Notes: a model not told the origin generated them from the letters alone. Counted from the stretch's first letter, positions 18,939 to 28,000 are shown. The stretch: 64,000 bases of DNA from Streptomyces sp. NBC_00377 (GCF_036075115.1 NZ_CP107958.1:5766001-5830000), one strand, 5' to 3'. Made by a program: numbers and translations.

Positions 18939-20096
18939 GTGCGCCGTACGGTGTTCAACGAGGACCACGAGGCGTTCCGGGAGACCCTCCGGGCCTTCAT
19001 CGAGGCCGAGGTCGTTCCCGTCTACGACGAGTGGTTCGCGGCCGGCCAGGCGCCGCGCGACTTCTACTACAAGCTCGCCGAGCTCGGCGTCTTCGGTATC
19101 CGCGTCGACGAGGAGTACGGCGGCGCCGGCATCGACTCCTACAAGTTCGAGGCCGTGCTCTACGAGGAGACCGCTCGCGCGGGTGTCTCCTTCGGCGGCT
19201 CCGGTGTGCACGTGCTGCTCGGCCTTCCCTACCTCAAGCTGCTCGCCACCGACGAGCAGAAGAAGCGCTTCCTGCCGAAGTTCGTCTCCGGCGAGGAGAT
19301 GTGGGCGATCGCGATGACCGAGCCGGGCACCGGCTCCGACCTCGCGGGCATGAAGAGCACCGCCAAGCTCTCCGAGGACGGCACGCACTACGTCCTCAAC
19401 GGCTCCAAGACCTTCATCACCGGTGGCGTCCACGCCGACCGCATGATCGTCTGCGCCCGCACCTCCGCGCCCACCGCCGAGGACCGCCGCCACGGCATAT
19501 CCCTCTTCGTCGTGGACACCAAGGCCGAGGGCTACTCGGTCGGCCGCAAGCTGGACAAGCTCGGCCTGAAGACCTCCGACACCGCCGAGCTGGCGTTCGT
19601 CGACGTCAAGGTGCCCGTCGAGGACCTGCTCGGCGAGGAGAACAAGGGCTTCTACTACCTCGGCCACAACCTCGCCTCCGAGCGCTGGGGCATCGCCTAC
19701 GGTGCGTACGCGCAGGCCAAGGCCGCCGTCCGGTTCGCCAAGCAGTACGTGCAGGAGCGCGTCGTCTTCGGCAAGCCGGTCGCGCACTTCCAGAACACCA
19801 AGTTCGAGCTGGCCGCCTGCCAGGCCGAGGTGGACGCGGCCGAGGCCGTCGCCGACCGCGCCACGGAGGCCCTGGACGCGGGCGAGCTGACCCCGGCCGA
19901 GGCCGCGAGCGCCAAGCTGTTCTGCACCGAGGTCGCCCACCGCGTGATCGACCGCTGCCTCCAGCTGCACGGCGGCTACGGCTTCATGAACGAGTACCCG
20001 ATCGCCCGCCTGTACGCGGACAACCGCGTCAACCGCATCTACGGCGGCACCAGCGAGATCATGAAGTCGATCATCGCCAAGGACATGGGCCTGTAA
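18939..20096 (+). CDS. Acyl-CoA dehydrogenase (second copy)
   Basis: A 385-residue FAD acyl-CoA dehydrogenase starting VRRTVFNEDHEAF. GTG 18939 has GAGAGG about 7 nt upstream; in-frame codons further upstream encode a non-family arginine-rich stretch. Motifs: MTEPGTGSDLAGMKSTA for flavin contact, YVQERVVFGKPVAHFQNTKF, and the C-terminal LQLHGGYGFMNEYPIARLYAD. Substrate chain length cannot be read directly. A thioesterase gene follows 46 bp later on the same strand, and a leucine operon lies to the left. Confidence 0.9.
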   Translation: MRRTVFNEDHEAFRETLRAFIEAEVVPVYDEWFAAGQAPRDFYYKLAELGVFGIRVDEEYGGAGIDSYKFEAVLYEETARAGVSFGGSGVHVLLGLPYLKLLATDEQKKRFLPKFVSGEEMWAIAMTEPGTGSDLAGMKSTAKLSEDGTHYVLNGSKTFITGGVHADRMIVCARTSAPTAEDRRHGISLFVVDTKAEGYSVGRKLDKLGLKTSDTAELAFVDVKVPVEDLLGEENKGFYYLGHNLASERWGIAYGAYAQAKAAVRFAKQYVQERVVFGKPVAHFQNTKFELAACQAEVDAAEAVADRATEALDAGELTPAEAASAKLFCTEVAHRVIDRCLQLHGGYGFMNEYPIARLYADNRVNRIYGGTSEIMKSIIAKDMGL

Positions 20097-20142
20097 GGTC
20101 CGCGAAACCCCAGGAAACGGCTGACGGGTACAACTGTCTCCC

Positions 20143-21015
20143 ATGAGCCAGGCACTACAGGATCTCCTCGATCTGCTCGACCTCGAGCAGATCGAGGAGA
20201 ACATCTTCCGCGGCCGGTCCCGCTCCGCCGTCGTCCCGCGCGTCTTCGGCGGGCAGGTCGCGGCGCAGGCGCTGGTCGCCGCCGGACGGACGGTCCCCGA
20301 GGACCGTCTCGCCCACTCCCTGCACGCCTACTTCCTGCGCATGGGCGACCCGGGCGCGCCCATCGTCTACACGGTCGAGCGGATGAACGACGGCCGTTCC
20401 TTCACCGCGCGCCGCGTCCTCGCCGTGCAGCACGGACAGCCGATCTTCGCGCTGTCCGCCTCCTTCCAGCGGCACGAGGAGGGCTTCGAGCACCAGGCGC
20501 CCATGCCGCCCGCACCGGACCCCGCCACCCTGCCCACCTCGGAGGAACGGCTGCGCGGCTACGCCCACCTCGACCCGGAGGTCGTCGAGAAGTTCCTCGA
20601 GGCCCGCCAGGCGGTCGACCTGCGCTACGTCGACGAGCCGCCCTACGGCCGGTTCGGCACACCGCGCGAACCGCACTCCCAGGTGTGGTTCCGCGCCAAC
20701 GGCAAGCTCGCCGACGACCCCCTGCTGCACGTCGTCCTCGCCACCTACGTCTCCGACATGACGCTCCTCGACTCGGTCCTCCTCGCGCACGGGCGCGGCG
20801 GCTGGGCGGTCGGGGACGTGGTGGGGGCCTCCCTGGACCACGCGATGTGGTTCCACCGTCCGTTCCGCGCCGACGAGTGGCTCCTCTACGACCAGGAGTC
20901 GCCGTCCGCGCACGGCGGCCGGGGCCTCGGCCAGGCCCGCATCTACACCCAGGACGGGCGGCTCGCCGTCTCGGTGATCCAGGAGGGCGTGGTCCGCGCG
21001 CCGAGGGGCGGCTGA
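20143..21015 (+). CDS. tesB: Acyl-CoA thioesterase II (TesB)
   Basis: A 290-residue double hot-dog thioesterase that hydrolyses acyl-CoA to free acid and CoA. TesB features: FGGQVAAQALVAAGRTV, HSLHAYFLRMGDP, GRSFTARRV, SDMTLLDSVL and the second-domain HAMWFHRPFRADEWLLYDQ. Codons 8-19 encode a DLLDLLDLEQIEE repeat that forms a perfect 17-bp hairpin in the mRNA. It is probably co-transcribed with the preceding acyl-CoA dehydrogenase and ends in a strong terminator. Confidence 0.92.
   Translation: MSQALQDLLDLLDLEQIEENIFRGRSRSAVVPRVFGGQVAAQALVAAGRTVPEDRLAHSLHAYFLRMGDPGAPIVYTVERMNDGRSFTARRVLAVQHGQPIFALSASFQRHEEGFEHQAPMPPAPDPATLPTSEERLRGYAHLDPEVVEKFLEARQAVDLRYVDEPPYGRFGTPREPHSQVWFRANGKLADDPLLHVVLATYVSDMTLLDSVLLAHGRGGWAVGDVVGASLDHAMWFHRPFRADEWLLYDQESPSAHGGRGLGQARIYTQDGRLAVSVIQEGVVRAPRGG
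20164..20199. other. Perfect 17-bp hairpin at the tesB start
   Basis: CTCCTCGATCTGCTCGA (20164-20180) is followed after 2 nt by its exact reverse complement (20183-20199). It starts 21 nt after the tesB ATG and could hinder or tune translation. Confidence 0.85.
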
Positions 21016-21020
21016 GCACA

Positions 21021-21048
21021 GGGCGCCGCACACGCGTGTGCGGCGCCC
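21021..21048. terminator. Bidirectional terminator between tesB and phosphatase-like gene
   Basis: A perfect 28-bp palindrome, GGGCGCCGCACACG and its complement, lies 5 bp after the tesB stop and 19 bp from the convergent gene's stop. Confidence 0.85.
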
Positions 21049-21067
21049 GGGGATGTCCGCGGCCGGC

Positions 21068-21868
21068 CTACTCGGCGAGTCCCGCTTCCGCCAGCAGGTA
21101 CGCCGTCATCGGGTCGTAGTGACGCGGGCTGACGACATGGTCGTCGAGGGGGACCGCCACCTGGACGGTGCCCTCCGACTCGCCGATGAACAGCGCCGGG
21201 TCGTTGCAGTCGGCGTAACCGACGGAGTCGACGCCGTGCTGGCCCGCGTAGCCCGCCCAGCCGTGGTCGGCGACGACCAGATCGGGCAGCGGGCGGCCCT
21301 CCCGCTCCAGCGCGGTGAGGATGGCCTTCATCGGTTCGCCCGAGTGGGTGTGCCAGAGGGTGGCGCCGTGTTCGAGCACCGCCACGTCGGCCAGCTGCCA
21401 GACGTACCCCTCGTCCGTCTGCAACCCCTCCGGGATGACGACGATCTCGCAGCCCGCGGAGCGCAGCGCGGCGGCCGTGGCGCGGTGCACATCGAGGAGA
21501 CCGCCCGGGTGGCCGGTGGCGAACAGCACGCGCTGCTGTCCGTCGGCCGCCTTGCGCAGCCGTGCCGCGAGCCGGTCCAGGCCGTCGGCCGTCAGCTCGG
21601 GGTCGATGGTGTCCTGGCCGTAGCGGTACTCGGCGTCGTCGTTCACGCCCACCCGCTCCGCCATCACCGCGAGCACGTCCTGCTCGTCGGTCCAGCGGTC
21701 GCCGAGTTCCAGGCCCAGCCAGAAGTTGCGGACGCCGTTCGCGAGCTGGCGGTAGTGCGAGAGGTTGTTCTCGCGGGGCGTGGCGACGTCCCCGGCGATA
21801 CGGGTTCTGACGAGGTGGTCGACGAGTTCGGCGCGGCTGGGCGTCCCGGGTATCGGCATGGTTTCCAT
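21068..21868 (-). CDS. Phosphatase-like protein of Streptomyces type
   Basis: A 266-residue cytoplasmic protein that I recall being annotated only as a phosphatase in Streptomyces. Visible features include FATGHPGGLLDVHRA, VIPEGLQTDEGYVWQ, LVVADHGWAGYAG and a late HVVSPRHYDPMTAYLLAEAG. The acidic and histidine-rich patches suggest a metal or phosphate site, but I cannot assign a reaction. Starts at 21868 (METMPIPG) or 21859 (MPIPG) are both possible. It lies 57 bp after the PucR gene on the same strand and may be co-transcribed with it. Confidence 0.7.
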   Translation of the reverse strand: METMPIPGTPSRAELVDHLVRTRIAGDVATPRENNLSHYRQLANGVRNFWLGLELGDRWTDEQDVLAVMAERVGVNDDAEYRYGQDTIDPELTADGLDRLAARLRKAADGQQRVLFATGHPGGLLDVHRATAAALRSAGCEIVVIPEGLQTDEGYVWQLADVAVLEHGATLWHTHSGEPMKAILTALEREGRPLPDLVVADHGWAGYAGQHGVDSVGYADCNDPALFIGESEGTVQVAVPLDDHVVSPRHYDPMTAYLLAEAGLAE

Positions 21869-21925
21869 TGTGAGGCAGCGGGCTGTGCGCGTCTGCGCTG
21901 TTCCGGACGCTGGGACACGCGTCAC

Positions 21926-23383
21926 TCACCGGTGTTTCAGCGCGAACCACAGCTCCATCCGGACGTCCGGATCGTCCAGGTCCGCCCCCAACAGGGCCGC
22001 GCAGCGGGTGATCCGCTGCCGCACGGTGTTGCGGTGCACGGACAGGGCCACCGCCGTGCGGTCCCAACTGCCGTGCAGGGACAGCCAGGTGCGCAGCGTC
22101 TCGCTGAGCGCGTCGCCCGCGGCGACGGCGTCGATCGGCGCCAGGAGCGTGCGGGCGTGCGCCCGGGCCTCGTCGTCGGGAACCAGGTCCCTCAGCCCGG
22201 CGCCGGAACCGTGCCGGACGAGCGGCGTGCGGGTGGCGCGGGCCCGGGCCAGCGCGCGGGCCGCCTGGGCGTCGGCGGCGGGCCAGTCGGCGGGGGCCGC
22301 CTCCGCGCTGACGCCGAGGGTCCAGCCCGGCTGGGGACCCGGCGCACGGCCGGCCGGGACGAGGACCCGTACGACGTCGTCGGCCAGGTCCACCAGCGGT
22401 GACCCCAGTCCGGCGCCGAGCGCGGAGGCCGCCACCGGGCCGGGGGCCCGCGCGTCCGGCCGGGCGTGCACGACCAGCCACCGCTCGGCCCCCAGCAGCG
22501 GGGCCGCCTCGGCCGGCGCCGCCCCCAGCAGCAGCCGTACCAGTGCCGACGAACGGGCCGCCCCGGAGCTGCTGTGGTGCTCGCCGGTGAGGAGGGAGAG
22601 CAGGACGGCGGCGACGGAGGCGATGGTGTGGTCGCCGGGGTCGCGCCGGGGCGCCGCCACCCCGAGCACGAAGCCCCGGTCGGCCCCGAGCGCGTAGGCG
22701 GCGAGGTGGTCGCCCGCCGCGGTGGTGTCGCTGGCGGTGGCGGAGCCCCGCGAGACGAGCAGACGGGCGAGCCCGGCGAGGCCGGCGTCGGCCGGGGACG
22801 CCTCTCCCGCCCCGGCGACCGGCGTCCCTTCCGGCCCGTACAGCACCGCGCGCCCCCCGACCCGCCGGGCCAGCTGCCGCAGGACGGCCGGGACCGGGTC
22901 CGGGCGGGAGGCGGCTGCGGCGAGGCTCTGCTGGGCCTCCGTCACCCGGCGCAGCTCGGCGGTGCGGGCCCGCTCCATGAGCTGCCAGACCGCGCGGGCG
23001 ACCGCCGAGAACGTCGTGTGCGGAGGCACCTCCAGGAGCGGCAGCCCGTACGCCTCGCAGGCGGCGACCAGCGCCCCCGGCACCGTGTCGTGCACCGGCG
23101 CGACCCCGAAGCCGAGGGCCGCGCCGCCCGCCGCGACGATCCGCGCGACGTACTGCGTGAAGTGGGCGCCCGACCCGGTCTCCGGGATGTGCGCGCCCGC
23201 CGTCAGCAGCAGTTCGCCGCCCAGCAGATACGGGTACGGGTCGGCCATCTCCGAGGTGTGGGCGCCGTGCAGCACGACGCCCGGCCCGGCCGGCCCCGCG
23301 AGCTGCCGCAGGGCGAGGTCCTCGCGGCCCAGCAGGGCGGCCAGGGGGACCGGCGGGGTGGGGGGCACGACGGGCTCCGGCAC
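21926..23383 (-). CDS. PucR-family transcriptional regulator
   Basis: An activator-type regulator of about 485 residues. It has an N-terminal PucR ligand-type domain (about 15-120) and a C-terminal PucR helix-turn-helix with the hallmark WDRTAVALSVHRNTVRQRI segment near residues 440-470. The start is unsettled: ATG 23401 has no ribosome binding site, whereas GTG 23383 is preceded by GGAGGGAA at normal spacing, so I prefer the latter. Divergent from the agmatinase/ThDP gene pair, it is the likely controller of those nitrogen-catabolic genes, perhaps via the inverted repeat in the gap. Confidence 0.88.
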   Translation of the reverse strand: MPEPVVPPTPPVPLAALLGREDLALRQLAGPAGPGVVLHGAHTSEMADPYPYLLGGELLLTAGAHIPETGSGAHFTQYVARIVAAGGAALGFGVAPVHDTVPGALVAACEAYGLPLLEVPPHTTFSAVARAVWQLMERARTAELRRVTEAQQSLAAAASRPDPVPAVLRQLARRVGGRAVLYGPEGTPVAGAGEASPADAGLAGLARLLVSRGSATASDTTAAGDHLAAYALGADRGFVLGVAAPRRDPGDHTIASVAAVLLSLLTGEHHSSSGAARSSALVRLLLGAAPAEAAPLLGAERWLVVHARPDARAPGPVAASALGAGLGSPLVDLADDVVRVLVPAGRAPGPQPGWTLGVSAEAAPADWPAADAQAARALARARATRTPLVRHGSGAGLRDLVPDDEARAHARTLLAPIDAVAAGDALSETLRTWLSLHGSWDRTAVALSVHRNTVRQRITRCAALLGADLDDPDVRMELWFALKHR

Positions 23384-23447
23384 GATGGACGTTCCCTCCA
23401 TTCAGTACGGATCAGATGGATGAAACGTACACTTCCGGGAACACTTT

Positions 23448-23465
23448 TTGACCGCCTAGGGTCAA
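23448..23465. promoter_or_regulatory. Inverted repeat in the pucR-agmatinase gap
   Basis: TTGACC (23448-23453) and GGTCAA (23460-23465) flank a 6-bp spacer within the divergent promoter region. It is a candidate regulator site; TTGACC could also be a -35 box. Confidence 0.45.
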
Positions 23466-23524
23466 CACTGTCGTACGAGAAGTGGTACATACGCGACGAA
23501 GCGTAAGAGAGAAGGCATTCGCCC

Positions 23525-24493
23525 ATGAGCAGCAACGAGACACCCCGCGGCCCCGTCGACTCCTCCCGCATCCCGAGGTACGCCGGTCCCGCGACCTTCG
23601 CCCGGCTGCCCCGCCTCGACGAGGTCGGCCGCGCCGACGTCGCCGTGGTGGGCGTGCCGTTCGACTCGGGCGTCTCGTACCGGCCGGGCGCCCGCTTCGG
23701 CGGCAACGCCATCCGGGAGGCGTCGCGGCTGCTGCGGCCCTACAACCCGGCGCAGGACGCCTCGCCCTTCGCCCTCGCCCAGGTCGCGGACGGCGGCGAC
23801 ATCGCGGTGAACCCCTTCGACATCCACGAGGCGGTGGAGACCGTCGAGGCGGCGGCCGACGACCTCCTGGGCACGGGCGCCCGCCTGATGACCCTGGGCG
23901 GCGACCACACCATCGCGCTGCCGCTGCTGCGCTCGGTCGCCAGGAAGCACGGACCCGTGGCCCTGCTCCACTTCGACGCGCACCTCGACACCTGGGACAC
24001 GTACTTCGGCGCGGAGTACACGCACGGCACGCCGTTCCGCCGGGCCGTGGAGGAGGGCATCCTCGACACCGAGGCCCTCTCCCATGTCGGCACCCGCGGC
24101 CCGCTCTACGGCAAGCAGGACCTGACCGACGACGAGAAGATGGGTTTCGGCATCGTCACCTCGGCGGACGTGTACCGGCGCGGCGCCGACGAGATCGCCG
24201 ACCAGCTGCGTCAGCGCATCGGCGGCCGCCCCCTCTACATCTCCATCGACATCGACTGCCTGGACCCGGCGCACGCGCCCGGCACCGGCACCCCGGAGGC
24301 GGGCGGCATGACCTCGCGCGAGCTCCTGGAGATCCTGCGCGGCCTGGCCTCCTGCAACCTGGTCTCGGCGGACGTCGTCGAGGTGGCGCCCGCGTACGAT
24401 CACGCGGAGATCACGTCGGTGGCCGCGTCCCACACGGCGTACGAACTGACCACGATCATGTCCCGACAGATTGCCGAGGCCCGCGCACAGTGA
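23525..24493 (+). CDS. Agmatinase-family amidinohydrolase
   Basis: A 322-residue ureohydrolase with the complete dimanganese site: GGDHT, DAHLDTWD, and SIDIDCLDPAHAPGTGTPE with a following GG. It releases urea from a guanidino substrate, either agmatine (giving putrescine) or 4-guanidinobutyrate (giving GABA); sequence alone does not settle which. The next gene overlaps it by GTGA and encodes a ThDP enzyme, which favours a 2-ketoarginine/guanidinobutyrate pathway. Divergent PucR gene upstream. ATG 23525 has GAGAAGG just upstream. Confidence 0.9.
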   Translation: MSSNETPRGPVDSSRIPRYAGPATFARLPRLDEVGRADVAVVGVPFDSGVSYRPGARFGGNAIREASRLLRPYNPAQDASPFALAQVADGGDIAVNPFDIHEAVETVEAAADDLLGTGARLMTLGGDHTIALPLLRSVARKHGPVALLHFDAHLDTWDTYFGAEYTHGTPFRRAVEEGILDTEALSHVGTRGPLYGKQDLTDDEKMGFGIVTSADVYRRGADEIADQLRQRIGGRPLYISIDIDCLDPAHAPGTGTPEAGGMTSRELLEILRGLASCNLVSADVVEVAPAYDHAEITSVAASHTAYELTTIMSRQIAEARAQ

Positions 24494-26175
24494 CCCACGA
24501 CCACGACCTGGTGCTTCGCCCGACGCAGGCGCAGACCGACGCCGCTCTGAACCCGCCCGCCGGCCGCAACGGCGGGGACCTGGTCGTGGAGACGCTGGCC
24601 GGACTCGGCGCGACCACCGTCTTCGGTCTGCCCGGCCAGCACGCGCTCGGCGTGTTCGACGCGCTGCGCCGCTCCGCGCTGCGCTACATCGGCCTGCGAG
24701 TGGAGAACAACGCCGGGTTCGCGGCGGACGCGTACGGCAGGATCACGGGCGAGGCGGCCCCGCTGCTGCTGTCGACGGGCCCGGGCGCGCTGACCTCGCT
24801 CGCGGCGCTCCAGGAGGCGGCGGCCGCTTCGGCGCCGGTGCTGGCGATCAGCAGCCAGATCCCGACCCCCGGCCTGGGCGGCGGCCGTCACGGCTATCTG
24901 CACGAACTCCCGGACCAGTCGGCCTCGTTCCGGGGTGTGGTGAAGTCGGTCCACCAGGTCCGCACCCCGTCACAGATCCCGTCCGCCATCGAGGCGGCCT
25001 GGAAGTCCGCGCTGACGGTTCCGCACGGCCCGGTGTGGGTGGAGATCCCGCAGGACGTGCTGCTGGCGCAGACCTCGATCCCCGTTGTGACCGGCGGCGA
25101 CGCCTTCCCCGACGAGCTGGCGCCGCGCCCCGAACTGACGGCGGTGGCGGCCCATCTGCTGTCCCACGCCGAGCGCCCGGCGATCATCGCGGGCGGCGGA
25201 GTCGTCCGGTCCGACGCGTCGGGGAAGCTGAAGCGACTTGCGGAGGTGTTGCGGGCCCCGGTGGTCACCACGCCCGGCGGCAAGGGCGCGTTCCCCTGGG
25301 AGCACCCCCTTTCGCTCCGGTCCTGGATCGAGGACCGCTACACCACGGACTTCCTGGAGGACGCGGACGTCCTGCTGGTGGTCGGCTCCGGCCTGGGTGA
25401 ACTGTCGTCCAACTACCACACGTTCAGGCCGCGGGGCCGGGTGGTCCAGATCGAGGCCGACCTCGGCAAACTGGAGTCCAACCATCCCGCCCTGGGCATC
25501 CACGCGGACGCGCGGCTGGCACTCCAGGCCCTCCTGGAGACGGTGCGGGAGCGGCACGACGAGACGGCGCCCGACCGGGTGCGCGAGCTGCTCGTGCGGG
25601 TCGCGGAGCGCATCGACGCCCAGGAACTGACCCTGGAACAGGACCTGTTGGCGTCGATCCGCCGGGCCCTGCCGGCCGACTCCCCGTCCTTCTGGGACAT
25701 GACCATCCTGGCCTACTGGGCCTGGTCGGCCTTCGACGCGAAGGGCCCCAACCTCCTGCACTCCGCCCAGGGCGCCGGCGGCCTCGGTTACGGCTTCCCG
25801 GCGGCGCTGGGCGCGGCGGCGGCCGACCCGACCCGCCCGGTGCTCGCCGTGTCCGGCGACGGCGGCGCCCTGTACTCGATCGCCGAGCTGGCGACGGCCA
25901 GGCAGTACGACCTGAACGTCACCTGGCTGATCGTCGACGACGGCGGCTACGGCATCCTGCGGGAGTACATGACCGACGCCTTCGGCGAGTCCACGGCCAC
26001 CGAACTGACCCGCCCGGACTTCGTGGCCCTGGCGGAGTCGTTCGGGGTACCGGGGGTGCGGACGTCCCCGGGCACCCTGGAGGCGGACCTGGCGAACGCG
26101 TTGGCCGCGCCCGGTCCTTCGGTGCTCGTCCTCCCGGCGGTGCTGCGGATGTTCGCGCCCACGCATCTCTCCTAG
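24490..26175 (+). CDS. ThDP-dependent decarboxylase/acetolactate-synthase-like enzyme
   Basis: A 561-residue thiamine-diphosphate enzyme with the three-domain acetolactate-synthase fold. The catalytic glutamate lies in RVENNAGFAADAYGRITG, and the ThDP/Mg motif begins GDGGALYSIAELATARQ and ends DDGGYG. It is not next to a regulatory subunit, so a biosynthetic acetolactate synthase is unlikely. The GTG start overlaps the agmatinase stop, so the two are translationally coupled. By analogy with Pseudomonas AruI, which is similar in size and annotation, it may decarboxylate 2-ketoarginine; CeaS-type chemistry is an alternative. Function is inference. Confidence 0.85.
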   Translation: MTHDHDLVLRPTQAQTDAALNPPAGRNGGDLVVETLAGLGATTVFGLPGQHALGVFDALRRSALRYIGLRVENNAGFAADAYGRITGEAAPLLLSTGPGALTSLAALQEAAAASAPVLAISSQIPTPGLGGGRHGYLHELPDQSASFRGVVKSVHQVRTPSQIPSAIEAAWKSALTVPHGPVWVEIPQDVLLAQTSIPVVTGGDAFPDELAPRPELTAVAAHLLSHAERPAIIAGGGVVRSDASGKLKRLAEVLRAPVVTTPGGKGAFPWEHPLSLRSWIEDRYTTDFLEDADVLLVVGSGLGELSSNYHTFRPRGRVVQIEADLGKLESNHPALGIHADARLALQALLETVRERHDETAPDRVRELLVRVAERIDAQELTLEQDLLASIRRALPADSPSFWDMTILAYWAWSAFDAKGPNLLHSAQGAGGLGYGFPAALGAAAADPTRPVLAVSGDGGALYSIAELATARQYDLNVTWLIVDDGGYGILREYMTDAFGESTATELTRPDFVALAESFGVPGVRTSPGTLEADLANALAAPGPSVLVLPAVLRMFAPTHLS

Positions 26176-26236
26176 GACGGCGCCCCGCGTCCTGGCCGAC
26201 GCCGGTCATCGGTCCGGTCATTGGTACGGTCCCGGC

Positions 26237-26914
26237 ATGTCGGAAGCACATGGAGCATCGGTTCCCGGTCCCGGTCCCACTCCCGTTCCCGGTCCTGTCA
26301 CCGCCGACGACGTGCGGGACGCGGTCCGGCTGGCGGTGGAGGCACTGCGGGAGGCCGAGGCGGCGGACTGGGACGCCAGGGCCGGTTCCCTGGAGTGGAC
26401 TCGCCGCGAGACCGTCGAGCATCTGGCCGACGACCTGTTCGCCTACGCGGCCCAACTCGGCGTGCCCGGCGGGCCCGCGGACACGGAGGTGCCCTTCGTG
26501 TGGCGCGCGGAGCGGCCCGGCGGGCCGGCGAACGTGATCTTCGCGGACCGTGCGGCCGGGGTGGACGGACCGGTGCGGGTGCTGGAGGCCTGCGGGGCGC
26601 TGCTGGCCTCCATGGTGCGGACCACGCCGGCGACGGTCAGGGCGCACCACGTCTTCGGGGCCTCGGACCCCGAGGGGTTCGCCGCCATGGGCGTCGTCGA
26701 GACGCTGGTGCATCTGCACGACGTCGCCGAGGGGCTCGCCGTCCGGTGGGAGCCGGACGCCGGTCTGTGCGACCGGGTGCTGGCGCGGCTCTTCCCGGAC
26801 GCCCCGGCGGGCACGGACCGGTGGCCCACCCTGCTGTGGGCCACCGGCCGGGCGGAACTCCCGGGCCACGCGCGCCTCGAGCGATGGCGCTGGTACGGCG
26901 CTCCCCGCGGGTGA
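26237..26914 (+). CDS. Mycothiol-dependent isomerase/DinB-like protein
   Basis: A 225-residue protein with a four-helix DinB/maleylpyruvate-isomerase-type N-terminal domain: WTRRETVEHLADDLFAYAAQLG early, and a later HLHDVAEGL histidine pattern suited to metal binding. Such proteins in actinobacteria use mycothiol as cofactor. It lacks a signal peptide. It follows the ThDP gene by 61 bp on the same strand, with its own possible promoter, and ends in a hairpin. Substrate unknown. Confidence 0.7.
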   Translation: MSEAHGASVPGPGPTPVPGPVTADDVRDAVRLAVEALREAEAADWDARAGSLEWTRRETVEHLADDLFAYAAQLGVPGGPADTEVPFVWRAERPGGPANVIFADRAAGVDGPVRVLEACGALLASMVRTTPATVRAHHVFGASDPEGFAAMGVVETLVHLHDVAEGLAVRWEPDAGLCDRVLARLFPDAPAGTDRWPTLLWATGRAELPGHARLERWRWYGAPRG

Positions 26915-26920
26915 CGCCGA

Positions 26921-26963
26921 GAGGGGCTGAACTCTCCTGACGTTCCAGGGAATTCAGCCCCTC
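26921..26963. terminator. Convergent terminator
   Basis: An 11-bp stem GAGGGGCTGAA/TTCAGCCCCTC (26921-26931 with 26953-26963) lies between two convergent stop codons. Confidence 0.75.
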
Positions 26964-26983
26964 CGTGGTTCTGCGTCGCGGTT

Positions 26984-27790
26984 CTACCAGATCGCCTCGA
27001 CCCACTCCGGGTGGTCGATGAACGGGTTGCGGTTGTGCTGGTAGGTGTCGTAGATGACCTGGTTGCGCTTCTCCTCGAAGGCGCTCGGCGGGTCCGCCTC
27101 GTTCCACGCCTTGAGGACGGAGAGCTTGCCCATGTAGGGGTTGCTGCCGTTGCCGACCTTCTCGTTGGGCTCCAGGTCGGCGAAGCCGTCGTCACCCTCG
27201 TAGCGCACGGCCATGTAGAGGATCATGCGTGCCACGTCGCCCCGGTCCGCCGCGCGCGGCGCGAAGGAGTCCGAGTCGACGGTGCTGCCGCCGCCGTTGG
27301 TGACCGCGCTGCCGCCGTTGTCGAAGTCGAGATTGCCGCGGATGCTGTTGACCTGGACGTCCGCGGGGCGCAGGTGGTGCAGGTCGGTGCCGGGACCGGT
27401 CACCTCGCCGAAGTCGCCGTGGGACTTGGCCCACACGTGCTCGCGGTTCCAGTCGCCGACGTCGCCGCCGTTGAGGGACTTGCTGCGCGAGACACCGCTG
27501 TACAGCAGGATCACGTTGCTGCTGTTGTTCGGATCCTGGTCGGTGACCTTCAGGGCGTTCCAGACCGCGGAGTACGAGATCTTCGAGACGTTGGCGCTGA
27601 TGATCGTGTGCAGGGACGACTTCAGGCTCGTACCCGTCTTGCCGACCGCGTTCTTGTAGTACGTCGAGTCGTATGCCGTCGTGGTCGCCGCGGCGGGGGT
27701 CGCGGTGAGCGCGGGCGCGGAGAGGCCGACCAGGACGGCAGTGGTGGCAAGGGCCACCGACTTCCATCGGCGTATGCGTGTCGCCAGCAT
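26984..27790 (-). CDS. Secreted endonuclease I family nuclease
   Basis: A 268-residue exported nuclease of the EndA/Endonuclease_1 family. A signal peptide spans about residues 1-36 (MLATRIRRWKSVALATT..., ending PAAA-T). The catalytic region contains DWNREHVWAKSHGDFG with the conserved histidine, then TDLHHLRPADVQVNSIRGNLDFD and a conserved late MILYMAVRYEGDDGFADLE segment. It probably degrades extracellular DNA or RNA for nutrients. ATG 27790 fits the signal peptide; an upstream in-frame start would place a non-hydrophobic leader before it. Single gene, convergent with the isomerase-like gene. Confidence 0.9.
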   Translation of the reverse strand: MLATRIRRWKSVALATTAVLVGLSAPALTATPAAATTTAYDSTYYKNAVGKTGTSLKSSLHTIISANVSKISYSAVWNALKVTDQDPNNSSNVILLYSGVSRSKSLNGGDVGDWNREHVWAKSHGDFGEVTGPGTDLHHLRPADVQVNSIRGNLDFDNGGSAVTNGGGSTVDSDSFAPRAADRGDVARMILYMAVRYEGDDGFADLEPNEKVGNGSNPYMGKLSVLKAWNEADPPSAFEEKRNQVIYDTYQHNRNPFIDHPEWVEAIW

Positions 27791-27944
27791 GTGGGGTGTC
27801 CGATCTACGCGGGTTGATAGGAGGCGGCAATCGGGAGAGTGACATGCACATGCGGTCATGGCAATGAATCTGACATGTCCATCGGGTGACGGGATCCGGC
27901 AAATTGCCCCTTGTCTACGCGAGTTGAACGCGCTTTCCTGCGCC

Positions 27945-27980
27945 GGAACGGCCCCTGACCGTCATCTCAGGGGCCGTTCC
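27945..27980. terminator. Terminator after the GT39 gene
   Basis: A perfect 14-bp stem, GGAACGGCCCCTGA (27945-27958) with its complement (27967-27980) and an 8-nt loop, lies 20 bp beyond the GT39 stop on the leftward strand. Confidence 0.85.
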
Positions 27981-28000
27981 GTACCGTTGGGCCGTGCCGG

